Shown here piece by piece: positions 1 to 11,468 of a DNA stretch of 64,000 nt. The stretch lies in NCBI GenBank assembly GCA_029449245.1, contig JANATF010000010.1:868001-932000 (forward strand). Direction: 5' to 3'. The first letter of the stretch is position 1, and every line of letters begins with the position of its first letter. The notes under the pieces were generated by a model that had not been told where the DNA came from, ran no database searches, and worked only from the letters and a program-made list of their open reading frames with translations. Both the position numbers and the translations under genes were made by a program. Source of the DNA: Mortierella alpina. Its lineage: Eukaryota > Mortierellomycota > Mortierellomycetes > Mortierellales > Mortierellaceae.

Positions 1-140
1 GGCCTCGCCTTGAGAGCAATGGGCGCCGCTGCCGTCTTTTTGACGGTCACAACACGCTGGGCCGTGGTGGGTTTCTTTCCCCGCTGGAAGAAGTTGGCGG
101 CGCTGTCCGTGAGCGCGGGTGATCTCTTGGGTGGTGCCAT
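1..140 (-). CDS. N-terminal fragment of an unidentified gene (cut by window edge)
   Basis: A minus-strand ATG at 138-140 opens a frame that stays open to the window edge, about 46 codons. The translation starts MAPPKRSPALTDSAANFFQR and continues with many Lys, Thr and Ala residues. It is basic and looks disordered. The TDSAANFF segment loosely resembles a PCNA-interaction motif, but the consensus is not met well enough to assign a function. I do not recognise the protein. The basic N-terminus could belong to a nuclear protein, which is inference only. The rest of the gene lies outside the window. Confidence 0.45.
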   Translation of the reverse strand, partial: MAPPKRSPALTDSAANFFQRGKKPTTAQRVVTVKKTAAAPIALKAR

Positions 141-1594
141 AACTGTTAATCGTTGGTTTCGTAGGTGATGAGTGTGTTACGGAGAAAGGGTTGTTTGACA
201 AAAACGCGATTGTCAAACGAAGGGACCCTTATGCTCAAAAAAAATCACCTGACAGACTCCTCCACTGCTGAGAGCTGCTGTCCGTGTCAATGCCACGGGT
301 GTGTGTGCTTCCCTGGGGTTGAGTGTCCGGTTTGAGGTTGTGCTGTTGTTAATACATGAAGTATTAGTGAGCGCTCCGCGTTCAGAGACAGTTACAGATA
401 GCACCGGGGATTGTCGCCCTTCGGGCTCCACGTCGTGCAGCCGCGCTCCGCACACTCGCTTACGCTTGTAGGTGACTTCGCTTTTAATAGAGAGTAGATG
501 GGTCACGGAGGTGGGAGAGATAATAGGAATGGATATGGCTATGGACAAAAATAAGGCCGTCAAGGAAACACAGTGGAGAGTAAAAGGAATTGCACGGCAA
601 AACGCAGCCACTGCGCGATCACATCCAGCATCTACTCCCTCAAGCAACGCGAACATTACGCTAGAGAAAGATACATAAGTGCCTAGTAGAGGGAGATGAC
701 CTTGTATATAATGATGTATATCAGTTCAGCTCCATATCTGCAGGCACCGAGGCCAATTGAAAAGGCAATTTGTAGGAGCGATCTTGTCCTGCATTCCCTT
801 GCACCATAACATTGATGGCTGTGGCAATCGTTGCTTTTACTGGCTTCTGTCATTAGAGTTCGACGCTTAATAGCAAGTTTGCTCCGACTCTTTCAATCCC
901 ATTAAGCTGATCGCCAAAGGCCAGAAGTTCAGGTTACTGCTACATCAAACGGGGCACTTCTTCCACAAATTATCTCCGAATACGCAAGAGCTCAGTCAGA
1001 AACCTTGGTACTGAACTAAGGCACCTCGATCACTTATGGGCGATTGATCGATCGATCGGGGCCTCCACTCCCCTCGTTTCTCTATCCGAAAAGCACCACT
1101 AACTGAAATCATTTTCTCTTTTCTTTTTGTCTTGTGGTGAGAATCGTTGTATTTGGTCCGCATGCGAGAGTTATCAAAATATAGCCGATCCAATGCGCGC
1201 CTCCAATTGCTTTCCGCATTCGTAGGTTTGGACTCTGGCAACCATCTCCATCGTAACTCACTCTGTTGAACATTGAACTAACGCGGAAGACGACGTGCCT
1301 AGCACATCTTGTCTGCAAGCTGAATATCAGTTGTGCTTACCTACAAACATGCAGCATCAAATTGTGAAGACCGCCCAAAGTATGAAAACGAAACTCTCCC
1401 GCCTTGCCTTTATATATATATCCCTGCGCGGAGAAAGTTCAACTGGAATCTGTGCTTAGGTACGCATGCCCATTCCAGGAGAATCTCGCGTACTCTCTTG
1501 CGAATCGTCCCTCTCCGAGTAGATTTTACACAACAGCGTTCGAACTGGGAAGAGATCGTTTGCATGATATTATTATCTGTACAGTAGTGCTATT
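141..1594. other. Intergenic region without a convincing gene
   Basis: This stretch separates the truncated gene start from the 3' end of the cyclin gene, both on the minus strand. Short open frames exist on both strands (for example minus 213-656), but they show no recognisable domain, splice continuity or composition typical of the real genes here. A TA-rich TATATATATA stretch lies near 1409-1420. It should hold the promoter of the truncated gene and the terminator of the cyclin gene. Confidence 0.6.
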
Positions 1595-4381
1595 CTAAGA
1601 TGGAGTCTCCTTCTTTCCAACCAGGAGGTTCCAGCACGTTTCCAGATCGTGGCTCATCGCCGCTAAGTCGAAGTTCAAGAACCGCAAAAACTCGGCTTCC
1701 ATTCTGTCCAGGTCTTCCACCTGCAATATTCCTGAAGCTGCTGGGAGCGATGCAACGGATGAGGCTGGTGCAGAGTTGAGGATAGACGCGAGAGAGGGTA
1801 GCTGGTTTGTTTGAGATGGTTGTTGCGACACTGGTGATGGGGAAGTTGTTAGTGGGTAAGTGCCGTCACTGGGCTGTGTGGGATGCATCTGAGCAGGTGC
1901 TGACGCAGCTGTCGGGGTCGTTGGTTGCCGATAGAATGAGCCCAGGTTCAGCAGCCGAACCCATGCATGGTTGGAGAAAATGAGCTCAGCATTGAGTCTT
2001 GCCTCAAGTGTCGCTATCGGACCCGGCGATTCTGTCAATGACAAAGATGATCCATTGAAACTGTCCTCGCCATTCGTCTCCTGAGTACTATCATTTAATT
2101 CCTGTGGCATTGGTGGAGAAAGCTCTACACTGCAACGGTACTTTGCTGCAATAATGAACGCCACTAGGAAGAGCCGATGGGAGCATCCTGGTTCACCTTT
2201 CGCTTCAGGATATTTCTAAGAATGATCAAGTTGGAAGATGTTGTCAATATCAGTCGGTACTCTAGGCACATAATAATTCTGGTCCAAGTCGATAAATCCG
2301 CCTCTTACCGCTTTCAATCGGTCCACGTAGATTAAGGCAAGTGTCAAGGTCAAGTTTGGATATGGGATCTTGAGGAGTGACAACGATGACTGAGATTGCG
2401 ATGTTTGGGGATACTTTGGCAGATCCTGAGAAGGGAACTGGGACGATGTCAAAGCCGGGTTGAACTGATGAGAGCGTTGTTGTTCCTGGTGCGCGTGCGT
2501 CTGTGGATCGATTTCTTCGTATCTTTCCCGATAGACATTGTCTTGATGTGGATACGCGTCCAGCTGCCGCGCTTGTTGCTGCCCCTCTCCATGGAGCTGC
2601 GTATGTCGTCGTCTTGGGTGGCCATGATAATCGGGGGAATATCGGTGTCGTCGACTAGATTCTGACTTGATAGGTCCAAGCCCTAAGAAAACAAGAATTT
2701 AGGGCTTCGGTTAGCAAGTACGACGACAGTTGCGACCGTGATGCGTGCGCGCAAGAGGGGTCGGGACGTATATCGTACCAGACGATGTAGTCTCGCGGCT
2801 CGGCTCTTGATCGGAGGATGGCTTGGGCTGCTTCTGCGACTCCTGCTTGGTCTGCTGAGGTTGGGCGACCACTGGGGGCTGAGCACTTGGGCTACCATTT
2901 GTGAGAGACAGGATGTGGCGGACGTAGTTGGCTAACGACATGAGTCGCGCTGCCTGGACTGGATCTTTCGTTGCGTTACCCTCACCAGAAGGCGAGCCTG
3001 CTGCTGGTGTGACAGGGATTACAGGCTCCCACCTCGAAACTGTCAAGTGGGCGCAGAATGCTATCAATAGACATAAACCACGCAAGAATACAGCAGTTAG
3101 GACGGGTACAACACGGGAAGAATCAGCAGCGCCTCCCTCCCATGTTTATTTTTTCCGCCCCCTCCTTTTGTTCTCAGCGTGGTCGCTTGGACACAAAACG
3201 AGACATGATGCTATGCAAGAGTACAAGGCAAGAGGCGGCGAAATGGTAACCTTATATACAGAAACTGTTGTAGACGGGAATGTTATGCATAGGGTAAGGG
3301 CTACGATGCTCTTCCCAGTCCAAGAGAACAAAAGAACAAATAAAAATTGTGAGCATGGAACGAGGACGTGCATCCAAGGCTTCCGAAGCTGACAAGAACA
3401 CGCCCAAACGACTGTCAACATAAAAGGGACAGGTCTAGTCAAAGATTAAGCTGCATGTCCACATGAACGTCATACCACGGTCTGTTCGCCCTCGCCCCCT
3501 ATTTTTTTGTTTTTCTTCTCGCGGTACATGTACATGTACTTACCAATGGTACGATATTCGACCTTGCCATTGTCCATGTGTTGAAGCCTGTCAAAGCTCT
3601 GCTTCATCTCTGAACTTTGTCCAGAGTACGCCCTTTGGCTGATTTCTGTACATTTGACCCCGAATAGAGTCGGCGGCTGCAGCTGTGGGTTGTGTGAGCT
3701 AACGAGGCGCTCATCAACAGTACGAAAGGTGTTGGCGTAGGATGGATGTGCCATGGATGAAGGGTGATGTGCATGGTCCATGGCAAATGCTGCAGCTTGG
3801 TAGTGCTGTTGTTGCTGATGCTGCTGCGGGGATGACAATGGTGATGATACCCTGCGTGGGTTCTCTAATGCGGCTTTGATCCGATCAAACAAGGAGGGTA
3901 ACCTGTTGTCGCTCCGCGGAGCACTGTAGGACGATGATCTGAGTGACGAGGATGACAGCGATGGCAGCTTTGACCCGCTCCGGCTGTGTGCATGGTCGAG
4001 TGTACGGGGAGACTGTTCGTCATGCCGGTCGTAATGGTAGTGATGGTTGTGGCTGTGGTTGTTGCTGTACTGGGTACGAAGTGAAAGCGACGGTGCAGTC
4101 GACTTTGTCACCCTGGCATTTCCTAATACTGCATGAAGAACATCTTCACGGTGACGATGGGATCGAACGTTGCTACTGCTGGGCGTTGTTGAAGGCGCAC
4201 TCTTGCCGCTGAGGCGGGACCAGCCAGTGTACGTTGGTGAAGAGGAGGAGGTTGGCGATGGAAAGGAAGAAGGCGATAACGAGGATCGTGGTCCAAATGT
4301 ACGATATGTTGGTTCGAATTCAGACCTATATGTGGTGGATGCGGTGGAAGGATGATCGCTGCAGGTTTGTGAAAAGCTCAT
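1595..4381 (-). CDS. Pho85-type (Clg1/Pcl-like) cyclin, 697 aa, four exons
   Basis: Exons are 4381-3544, 3039-2779, 2682-2309 and 2215-1595. All junctions keep frame and give 698 codons including the stop. The first ~280 residues are Ser/Pro/His-rich and probably disordered. The cyclin core begins at LMSLANYVRHILSLT (~aa 305), is interrupted by Gln/Arg-rich linkers, and resumes with LALIYVDRLKAKYPEAKG, then HRLFLVAFIIAAKYRC, SNHAWVRLLNL and MEAEFLRFLNFDL. This order matches PCL/Clg1-type cyclins, which bind the Pho85/CDK5-class kinase. A Gln/Ser/Pro insertion sits between the SNHAWV helix and the MEAEFLRFL helix. Introns are 93, 96 and 504 nt. The 504-nt first intron rests only on good splice sites and phase, so a separate upstream gene is a less likely alternative. 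A strongly purine-skewed tract lies upstream. Confidence 0.8.
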
Positions 4382-6640
4382 GGTTGTGGCAGCCTTAGCC
4401 CTTCGAGTGCAGAACCGACGTGTGTGTGTTAGAAGGATATTTTATAGTACAGAGGATGTTGGTTATGCAGGCTGCGAGCGTGGGTCGTGGAGGAGAAGGG
4501 AAGGAAGGCAGAGGAGATGAAGGAAGGAAGGAAAGAAGGAAGAAGGGAAAGAAAGAGGAGGGGAAAGAAGGGTCGTAAAAGTGCTGGTGGGGTGGAACAG
4601 GATGATTCAAGGATGATGTATGTAGGTATGTATGTCTTTGAACGCAGCGTAGGATGTTTACAGTGGGTGGCAATGGGAGGTGGTTGGCTTTTATTACTTT
4701 TCATCGCTGCCCCCATGAATGTCGGCCATGACCATGCATAGGTAACAGTCTTGGTAGGTCGAGCAGAAGAGCGACGAAGTGTCAGGGGTTGGTCAGGGCA
4801 AGGTCTCGATCGGGAGGGTTGGGCTGTTCTGACTCCAGTCTGTTGATAACGATGAGTTGTGATGATGCCGAGGGGAAATTGTAAACAAGGTGAAGGCCAG
4901 GGTCCGGCAGCGTGGGTAGGCGATATGACGGAGATGAGGCTGAAGGTGGTTGTTGCGGGATGTTGGTGAAGGGCAGAATGGTATGAGGTATGAAGGCAAA
5001 GGAGGAAAGAACCCAAGACCAGGGATTAAGCGCCTTTTTCCGCCCGCCCGTCAGTCGATCGCAAAAACAGCACCGTACGCTTCGACGAGTAAAACAGTGC
5101 AACAGTCCGACCGGGCAATGGCGTGTATGGACCAGCGTGCGCTCCTGCCCTGACTCCAGTCATCCACTCGGTGCCTTCTTAGTGCATCCGCCCAGTGCGC
5201 TGTACAAGTGCGGCATGCCAAGGTTCAATGTCAAGAAAAAAAAATCGAGCTGCAATTTAAATTTGTGCTGTTCTTCCGCGGAACTTGGCACATTGTTGAC
5301 AGCGATCGATCGCCTCGTTGTTTGGTGCCTTGTTTCTGTCCCTCGCACAGTCTATTCTATTCCTTTCAGTATTCAAGAGCTGTCCTCGAAACGTCGACTG
5401 CTTTTGTTGAAGTGGCTGTCGCTTGCTTGTCCTCCAACTCCAAAAGCGCTCATTCTCGTTTCTCCGTGACACTAACACATGCAGTAGTCTATGAGATGAA
5501 GGAACAGGGAACCTTCTCCGATTGTAAGTGGCTATGCTTTATATCAGGACTCAATTGAACAGCGAACAGGGCTGTAGATCCATGGTCTCACTGGCAGTCT
5601 AGAAACAACCTTTCAAGTAGGTAGGCAATTTACGTTGCCTCTTGGGGCATCAAGGTGAAGGATAGAACCCTTGGGATAGTTTGATAGTGAGATCAAAAAG
5701 ATATGACTTCGCGTGCCTGCATCCAGTGCTTGCTCGATCGATCAAGGGACAATCTTGCCCCTATTTGTCGCGTGCTAAAAGTATATTTAGCAGGTCGGTA
5801 GCGCGCATGCGTTTGCCATAGGAAACGTAGGAGGAAATTGCCTTGAAGAGTGCCTCCTTCTGATAGGTCGTCGTTGTGCTTACAGCATGTCGTGGTCTTG
5901 AAAGACCTCTAATGAATGGCACGGATATCCGCTCTCTATCCGCTCTACTGGAATGCGGCTCTCGTACCACCCTCGCACACTTTTGAACCCAGTTCCTTGA
6001 TCGACGTGCACTCCAATCCCTCGAGAACATTGAGGTCATGTTGCTCAGCATGGCGAGCATGCAACTCCTGGGCTGCTGATCCATATCCGCGGATACACGC
6101 TCCTCAGACGTTATTTTCAGATTCAAACTAGGACAACTATAACCAGCGCCTGATGCAATCCGCGGAAACTGACCTACATCCACCATTGACACAGGGCGAT
6201 GAGCTCTCTCGTTTCGTCTTTCATATATAGAAGAATGACTTCCTCGGAACAGTAACTTGTCTCAAGAGCCATGTAGACTGCAGGTTTAATGTGGATGTAC
6301 CACTTGATATTGTATCTATCCGACACTAGCTACTCCGAGTATTATTGAATCTGACAGACCGCTCTGGAGAAATTGAGCACAGGACAAGCCAGCAGCCGTT
6401 GATGCACGGAACCCTCAAAGCATGGTAGCACAGAATTGAGATCACCAAGGATATTTTCCGAGGAGGACACTTTGAGAAGCACCCTGAACCAATGATGCTC
6501 GTGCCCTCCACAAACCTTGCTTGACGTTACACGCTATGGCATCCAGTTATACAAGCACGTAACTGTACCTTGTCTTGGCATGACAAGAGTGGCATAGTCA
6601 TCAGATTGAATGCTTAGGTTTGCTTTCATTAGCGAGCACA
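4382..6640. other. Gene-poor region upstream of the cyclin gene
   Basis: The part next to the cyclin start carries a GGAA/GGAAG-rich purine tract (4487-4575), which is pyrimidine-rich on the cyclin's sense strand as in other promoters of this window. Several open frames of 60-195 codons occur (for example minus 4429-5016 and minus 5761-6192). None shows a domain, splice structure or composition like the real genes, so I leave them out. Nothing else is supported here. Confidence 0.5.
4487..4575. repeat. GGAA-type purine-rich low-complexity tract
   Basis: An irregular run of GGAAG/GAAAG units with almost no pyrimidines on the plus strand. It lies about 110 bp upstream of the cyclin ATG. Read on the gene's sense strand it is a CT-rich tract, a common feature of fungal promoters and 5' leaders. 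Confidence 0.7.
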
Positions 6641-7168
6641 ATGGCCTCACTCAAATATGTTTTCTTTTTCTGCGTTGCTCCTTTAGTGCATACCACCGGT
6701 CCAGCACGCCGAGCTCTGACTCTTTTGTTGTAAGAGTCCTCAGAATCGAAGTGACAAACCACTTCGCCACCTTTCCACATCCACCAGCCTTAAGACGAAC
6801 AAACTACAACAGAGAACAGTGATCAAGAGTCTTCACTGGTTGCTCCACCGCTCCTTCTCTTATTTCTCTTTCCATTTTCCTCACACACATCCGCCCCCAC
6901 TTCCCCGAAGCATGATATCTCTTAGCTATGTTTTGAGCGAATTCGTAATGCGATAGCCCTTACTCTTTCCAGTTATTTACCTCCCCGTTGTCACCCATGT
7001 AAATAGACCTACGCGGACCCCTTCACCAGGTACTCTAGTGTGCCTAGCCCCACCACCACCACTGCCGCCTTCCGCTGGACAACCAGAAGTGTTTGGAACA
7101 TTCCTTCCCAGGAGTGCCAGCAATAATGGTAAGCGTCTGTCATGCAACGTACATGTGAGAACTTGATT
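6641..7168 (-). repeat. Dispersed repeat, copy 1
   Basis: Read on the minus strand, this segment matches 38691-39340 on the plus strand in the same order of blocks. Shared blocks include ACATGTACGTTGCATG, CAGACGCTTACCATTA, GAAGGGGTCCGCGT, GTGAAGACTCTTGATCACTG, TTTGTTCGTCTTAAG, GTGGATGTG, CTAAAGGAGC and TTTGAGTGAGGCCA. Between blocks the copies differ by substitutions and by insertions of tens of bases, so both are old. No long open frame is conserved between them. It is probably a decayed non-autonomous transposon or the remnant of a larger element. Confidence 0.8.
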
Positions 7169-7347
7169 CTGAGTCGACACAACTCACCCCCTCGTTTATC
7201 TTAATGACATGCTCTAGCTCTCCCCAAGTGCAAGAAATAGCCATTTGAGTTGTTGCGCTTTTATAGTATATTGTACATGAGTGAAGTGCGTATGTTGTAC
7301 ATGAGTGAAGTGTGAATGTTTGAATGTATGAATGTGATATGCCGCAT

Positions 7348-9056
7348 TCACATCTTGTGAGGCGAGTTGATGATCACTGCAAAGATGAGGCCCGAGACTA
7401 ATCCAGCTGCAGGCAAAGTGAGCAACCATGAGGACGCAATAAGCCCCAGAACCTTCCAGTTGATAGACTTGACACCTCCACCGCTGCAAAGACCGACCGC
7501 CGTGGTGGCACCAGTGATACAGTGAGTCGTCGAGACAGGCATACCCAGCTTTGAGCAAGTGAGGACTGTCAACGAGGTGCCGAGGGAGAGAGAGAATCCT
7601 CTGCTAGGGGAAATGTAGCAGATGTTGTTGCCGAGCGTTGCCATGACCTTGTATCCATAAGTCAAGAGACCAATATCAAGGGAAATCGCTCCAAACAAGA
7701 GGATCCAGATGGGGATGGTGGAAGTTCCAGCCAGATCCACCATACCGTTCTTCCAGACATAATAGATGGTCGTCAATGGCCCGATAGCATTAGCAACGTC
7801 GTTGGAGCCGTGTGCAAACGAGGCGAAACAGGCAGTCAGGACCTGGAGGGTGCAGAAAAGCTGTTCGGTCTTGGGATCGTAACGGGTCGAGTTGTCGTGG
7901 ATATTGTCCATGGCCTCAGTATTCTTAGTAATATCTTGATTCAGGCCCTTGAAAGCCTTGTTCTTCAGCTTTTGGAACATTGACACTGGCTTCTCGGCAT
8001 CGTCCAAGTCCATAAGGCCATCACCGATGGTTCCGTCAGACCGGTCGTCGTTCTGGGAGGATTCACCATTCTTGCCTTCAGAGAGCTCTTCGGCGATCTC
8101 GGGAGTCTTGGTGCGGGTAGAGACCATACGGATGTAGAATGCGTGGTACCAGCGAAGAGGCTCTTCACCCTCAAGCGTGCGGCGGAGGTAGACCTTGAGA
8201 AAAAACTGGCACCACAAAAAGACCACCAGGGCAACACCAAAAGTGATTCCCAGGATAGCACCGATGTGCAGCTTGGAAAGGCCGAGACCAGGGGAACCCT
8301 TGAAGATGATGTAGAACACGTTGATGAAAATGGTGATCCCAAAGTAATAAGGGAGGAGAGTGAGGCCGCGCTTGAAGGAGCTCTGGTGCTTGAGGATCAA
8401 GAAGCGTGTGATCGAGAAAATGACCGCTGTGACAACACCGGCAGCCAAGGGACTAATCACCCATGACAGGACAATAGTGCCCACACCACTCCACTTGACA
8501 GTGTTGAATCCAAACCCGGCAATACCGGCTCCAGTGATGGCACCAACGATGGCATGGGTAGTCGAGACGGGCAATCCACGGGACGAAGCAAAGAGGACCC
8601 AAGTCGAAGAGCCAACTAAGGAGCAGACCATGGCGAGCATGAGCAACTCTGGCTGCTCTCTGAACAGGTTCACGTCAATCAAACCACCCTTGATTGTGTC
8701 GGCAGTTGAGGAACCCATCAAAAAGGCGCCGAGAAACTCACAGACGAGTCTATGGGGTTTTATGGTATGCGACGGGAGAACAAACGACAAGGTTACAAAG
8801 TGGCCTGGAAGGAGAGTTTAAAGTCGTGTGGCGTGGAGCTGAGAGGAGATGTGGCTGCGATCCAGTCGTGCGAGAGTGGAAGAGAAAGGGACTCAACTTA
8901 CGCAATAAGAACGGCCTGCTTGAGATTCAAGGAACCACTGCCGACAGCAGCACCAAAACTGTTGCTGACATCGTTGGCTCCGATACCATAAGAGTCCAGG
9001 AAGGCAAATATGATACCGAGGGCGAAAAGAAACGTATAGTCGCCGGCGATCATCAT
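7348..9056 (-). CDS. PHO89: PiT-family (PHO89/SLC20) cation:phosphate symporter, 518 aa
   Basis: Exons are 9056-8902 and 8749-7348, with a 152-nt intron splitting an Ala codon. The protein has the duplicated PiT signature. The first copy is GANDVSNSFGAAVGSGSL at about aa 24-42, followed by GLPVSTTHAIVGAITGAG. The second is HGSNDVANAIGPL near aa 363, followed by GMPVSTTHCITGATTAVG. About a dozen hydrophobic segments are visible, with a charged cytoplasmic loop between the halves (EGKNGESSQNDDRSDG). This is the fold of yeast Pho89 and animal SLC20 plasma-membrane Na+ (or H+)-coupled phosphate importers. The start was chosen at the first of two adjacent ATGs (9056). A TATA-like sequence lies about 105 bp upstream. 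I saw no CACGTG Pho4-type site in the immediate promoter. Confidence 0.95.
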
Positions 9057-10128
9057 CTTTGTTGTGAAAGGGAGGACGAGAAGGGGCGGTGGAAAGGAAG
9101 GAAGGAGGAGACAAGGTCTACAGAGAAGCGTGTGGATTTTTTTTGAGGGGTGGACAGGTCTTTATATAGTCTGATGCACCTGGATACATGTCGGCTATCA
9201 GTGAAATCAGGGCAGTCAGGGCACGCTAGGTAAGACTACGTGCTCCTGCACTACAACCCCGCGTGCAGGGATATTCCAGAGTGCGTCTGGCGTGGAAATA
9301 GACCAAGGCCTCTGCGACAGTGCTCGTCGGCAACTCCGAACTGCACAAACGGTTCCCTCACACGACACCTCAAGCTCTGACTGGACAGCTGCTGGCCAAT
9401 CAGACCGCAGGGTCACCGCATGCTTGAGGTCGACAGGCATTCCTCGTCCGTGGATCTCGGTAAGAACCCACGACTGGCGGGCAGCCCAACGGCAGATGGG
9501 TGAGACATAATGGAGGCAGAGGAAAGATATCAGGTAAAAAAGGTTTTTTGGATCAAGATATATGTTCCTGACTTGTACTGGCTCTATGTCGAACAACACC
9601 TTCTATCCTCGTTGCATCGGTCCCAAAGCAACCATGTAAGACTGTTCAACCCTGTTCAGGACGAAGGCTTATTGTGACAACATGTTACAAAGATCTTTCC
9701 CAAGAATATAATAGCTTGGTGCCGCTATCCTAATCAACATTGTGTTCGGTCCGGTTGGGTCCCTGGGCAGTGGCTAGCGAGCAGCGAGCCTGACTTCACT
9801 GACAAAGCCTCACAAACGTGCGGTCCTTTTTTTTTCCCTGGTCCGCAGATCTACTAAACCCTCTTTTTTTTTTTTTTTTCTTGGACAGACGATCCTTGGA
9901 AGCATGATAAACAAAACGGATCTTCCACGACCACTGTGTACGCTGACAACGCCGGCCATCGGTCGCAGCCAAAGCAAGGAAATAAATAATATTAGGAAAT
10001 AAGGGTGACGTATAACAGTCAATTACATATATTATGCAATTAGGGAGGGTTGGTTGGATATAACGCTATGCCTGGAAATAAATGTTACTGATTTAAGAGT
10101 GTCTCATTTTTCTCCTATATCAGCATAT
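9057..10128. other. Promoter of the phosphate symporter and gene-free spacer
   Basis: No supported gene. The symporter's TATA-like box lies at 9161-9168. Two homopolymer T runs occur at about 9828-9835 and 9866-9880. A minus-strand open frame at 9216-9599 has no recognisable features and is not called. Confidence 0.6.
9161..9168 (-). promoter_or_regulatory. TATA-like box of the phosphate symporter
   Basis: The minus-strand sequence reads TATATAAA, about 105 bp upstream of the symporter ATG and in the correct orientation. It is assigned by motif and position only. Confidence 0.5.
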
Positions 10129-10211
10129 GGAGAGATGGCCGAGTTGGTCTAAGGCGCCGCGTTAAGGCCGCGGTCTATTCGTAGGCGTGGGTTCAAATCC
10201 CACTCTCTTCA
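10129..10211 (+). tRNA. tRNA-Leu (AAG anticodon)
   Basis: The 83-nt sequence folds as a class II tRNA. The acceptor stem pairs GGAGAGA with TCTCTTC, with discriminator A. The D-arm is TGGCCGAGTTGGTCTAAGGC, the anticodon stem-loop is CCGCGTTAAGGCCGCGG with anticodon AAG, a short variable arm follows, and the T-arm carries GGTTCAAATCC. No intron is present. A T run at about 10231-10239 can terminate RNA polymerase III. The anticodon reads CUU/CUC leucine codons. Confidence 0.95.
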
Positions 10212-10700
10212 TCATTTTGCCTCCAGGTCATTTTTTTTTACAAGCGCCGACTTTCATTATCTTTTGTACTTCATGACTGAAGAACCGCTTCAGTGGGTAC
10301 GCATGGAAATAGGAATGCCGCGGTGCTATCCAGAACAGCTGGGTCAATAAAGGAGGTCCATCGGATTTTGCCGGCGTGCGTGCAGTATGCGTGTTCTTTG
10401 CAGCACTATTCGCATTTCAAGGACAAAGGAGTTTGTTATTACTGACTTACTGGAATGAGTTGAAGGGGGACGGAGACGAGTGCGTGTGTGCGTGCCTGTC
10501 TCATCATTCCCTTGCTTCGCCGCTTCGCTTTATGGCTTCTCTCCCCTCTTTTTTTTTTTTTTTACTTCTCTTCACTTCTTTCTCCAAACACTCATATCTT
10601 TCGCATCCTCAAGACCCTCCCAACCCAGAACGATACAGTCCATCGGTTCCGCATCCAACCCAAACCCCAAAAACCAACAGCCGTGCCCATACTCAACACC
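10212..10700. other. Spacer and promoter of the acidic orphan gene
   Basis: After the tRNA terminator there is no coding signal. The last ~200 bp become strongly T/C-rich with a poly-T run at about 10549-10563, resembling the pyrimidine-rich promoters or leaders of other genes here. Open frames reaching into this tract (from 10376 and 10488) are extensions of the downstream frame or shadows of it. Confidence 0.55.
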
Positions 10701-11468
10701 ATGACCACCCTCATCTCCCAGACTCCCTTTGCCGTTCGCAACCCCTTCGCTCTTCTCGAGTCCGAGCACTGCGCTGCCGATCGAATGTCCGCCGACGACG
10801 AGCTGGATCTCTCGAGTTGGTGCGTAGTGAACTCGCCCTACCCCTCAGACAACGAGGACGACGATGACGACGACGACATAATTTATCACTGGTACCCTTC
10901 AACCGACAGCAACAGTTCAGTCGATAGCACGAATGCCATTCTTCCTGCTCCGCTGAAACTGTCATTGTTAAGCGACGGGTTCACCAATATCACCAAGGCC
11001 ATCACAGTGAACAGTACCAACAGTCTCTTGGCTTCGGCGCCTGAACATCGCGGCGCCTGGGTTGTAAAAATGAGCAAGGCGCGACAAAATCACAGCATCA
11101 AAAGTCCTACCCTCACCTCCACCGATGACAGCAATACGCAAGCCCTTGAAGCAAGTAGAGCCGAGAAGAGAAAAGACATTTCAGAACGTTCAGACGATGA
11201 CAATGAGGTTGATGTCGATGGTGACAGCAGCGACGAAGGGCTGCTATATATGTCCATGACAGAACATGAGCTCTCAAAGTCCTCCAAGGCTTCCAAACTC
11301 AAGAACACCCGTGTAGCAACCCACCACAGCCGCGAACTCGCAAGAGCCCTAGGTTGCTTCTCCGAAGAAGCTGACAAAATTGACAAGAAAGCTGTACGGT
11401 CTCGCTCAGGCAAGAGCAGGACGAAGAACCGAACCTGCAAGCCAAAGGTCCTCCCAAGCGACTACTAG
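10701..11468 (+). CDS. Acidic, Ser-rich orphan protein, 255 aa
   Basis: This is a single-exon frame beginning with an ATG right after the pyrimidine-rich leader. The same frame is open upstream to 10488, but that part is translated T-rich leader. The protein starts MTTLISQTPFAVRNPFALLE, has a poly-acidic run (DNEDDDDDDD) near aa 55, an acidic Ser/Asp cluster near aa 165, and a basic C-terminus rich in Arg, Lys and Ser. No known domain is recognised. The alternating acidic and basic low-complexity segments suggest a disordered, possibly nuclear protein, which is inference. It could be lineage-specific. Transcription converges on the chitinase gene. Confidence 0.6.
   Translation: MTTLISQTPFAVRNPFALLESEHCAADRMSADDELDLSSWCVVNSPYPSDNEDDDDDDDIIYHWYPSTDSNSSVDSTNAILPAPLKLSLLSDGFTNITKAITVNSTNSLLASAPEHRGAWVVKMSKARQNHSIKSPTLTSTDDSNTQALEASRAEKRKDISERSDDDNEVDVDGDSSDEGLLYMSMTEHELSKSSKASKLKNTRVATHHSRELARALGCFSEEADKIDKKAVRSRSGKSRTKNRTCKPKVLPSDY

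Noticed and set aside
213-656. 147-codon open frame on minus
   Set aside because: No domain, no splice context, and biased low-information composition in an intergenic region.
4429-5016. 195-codon open frame on minus
   Set aside because: Largely a translation of the CT-rich cyclin promoter tract; no recognisable protein features.
5761-6192. 143-codon open frame on minus
   Set aside because: Composition is not clearly random, but there is no domain, no flanking exon and no homologue that I recognise; evidence is too weak to call.
9216-9599. 127-codon open frame on minus upstream of the phosphate symporter
   Set aside because: Overlaps the promoter with its TATA box; no domain.
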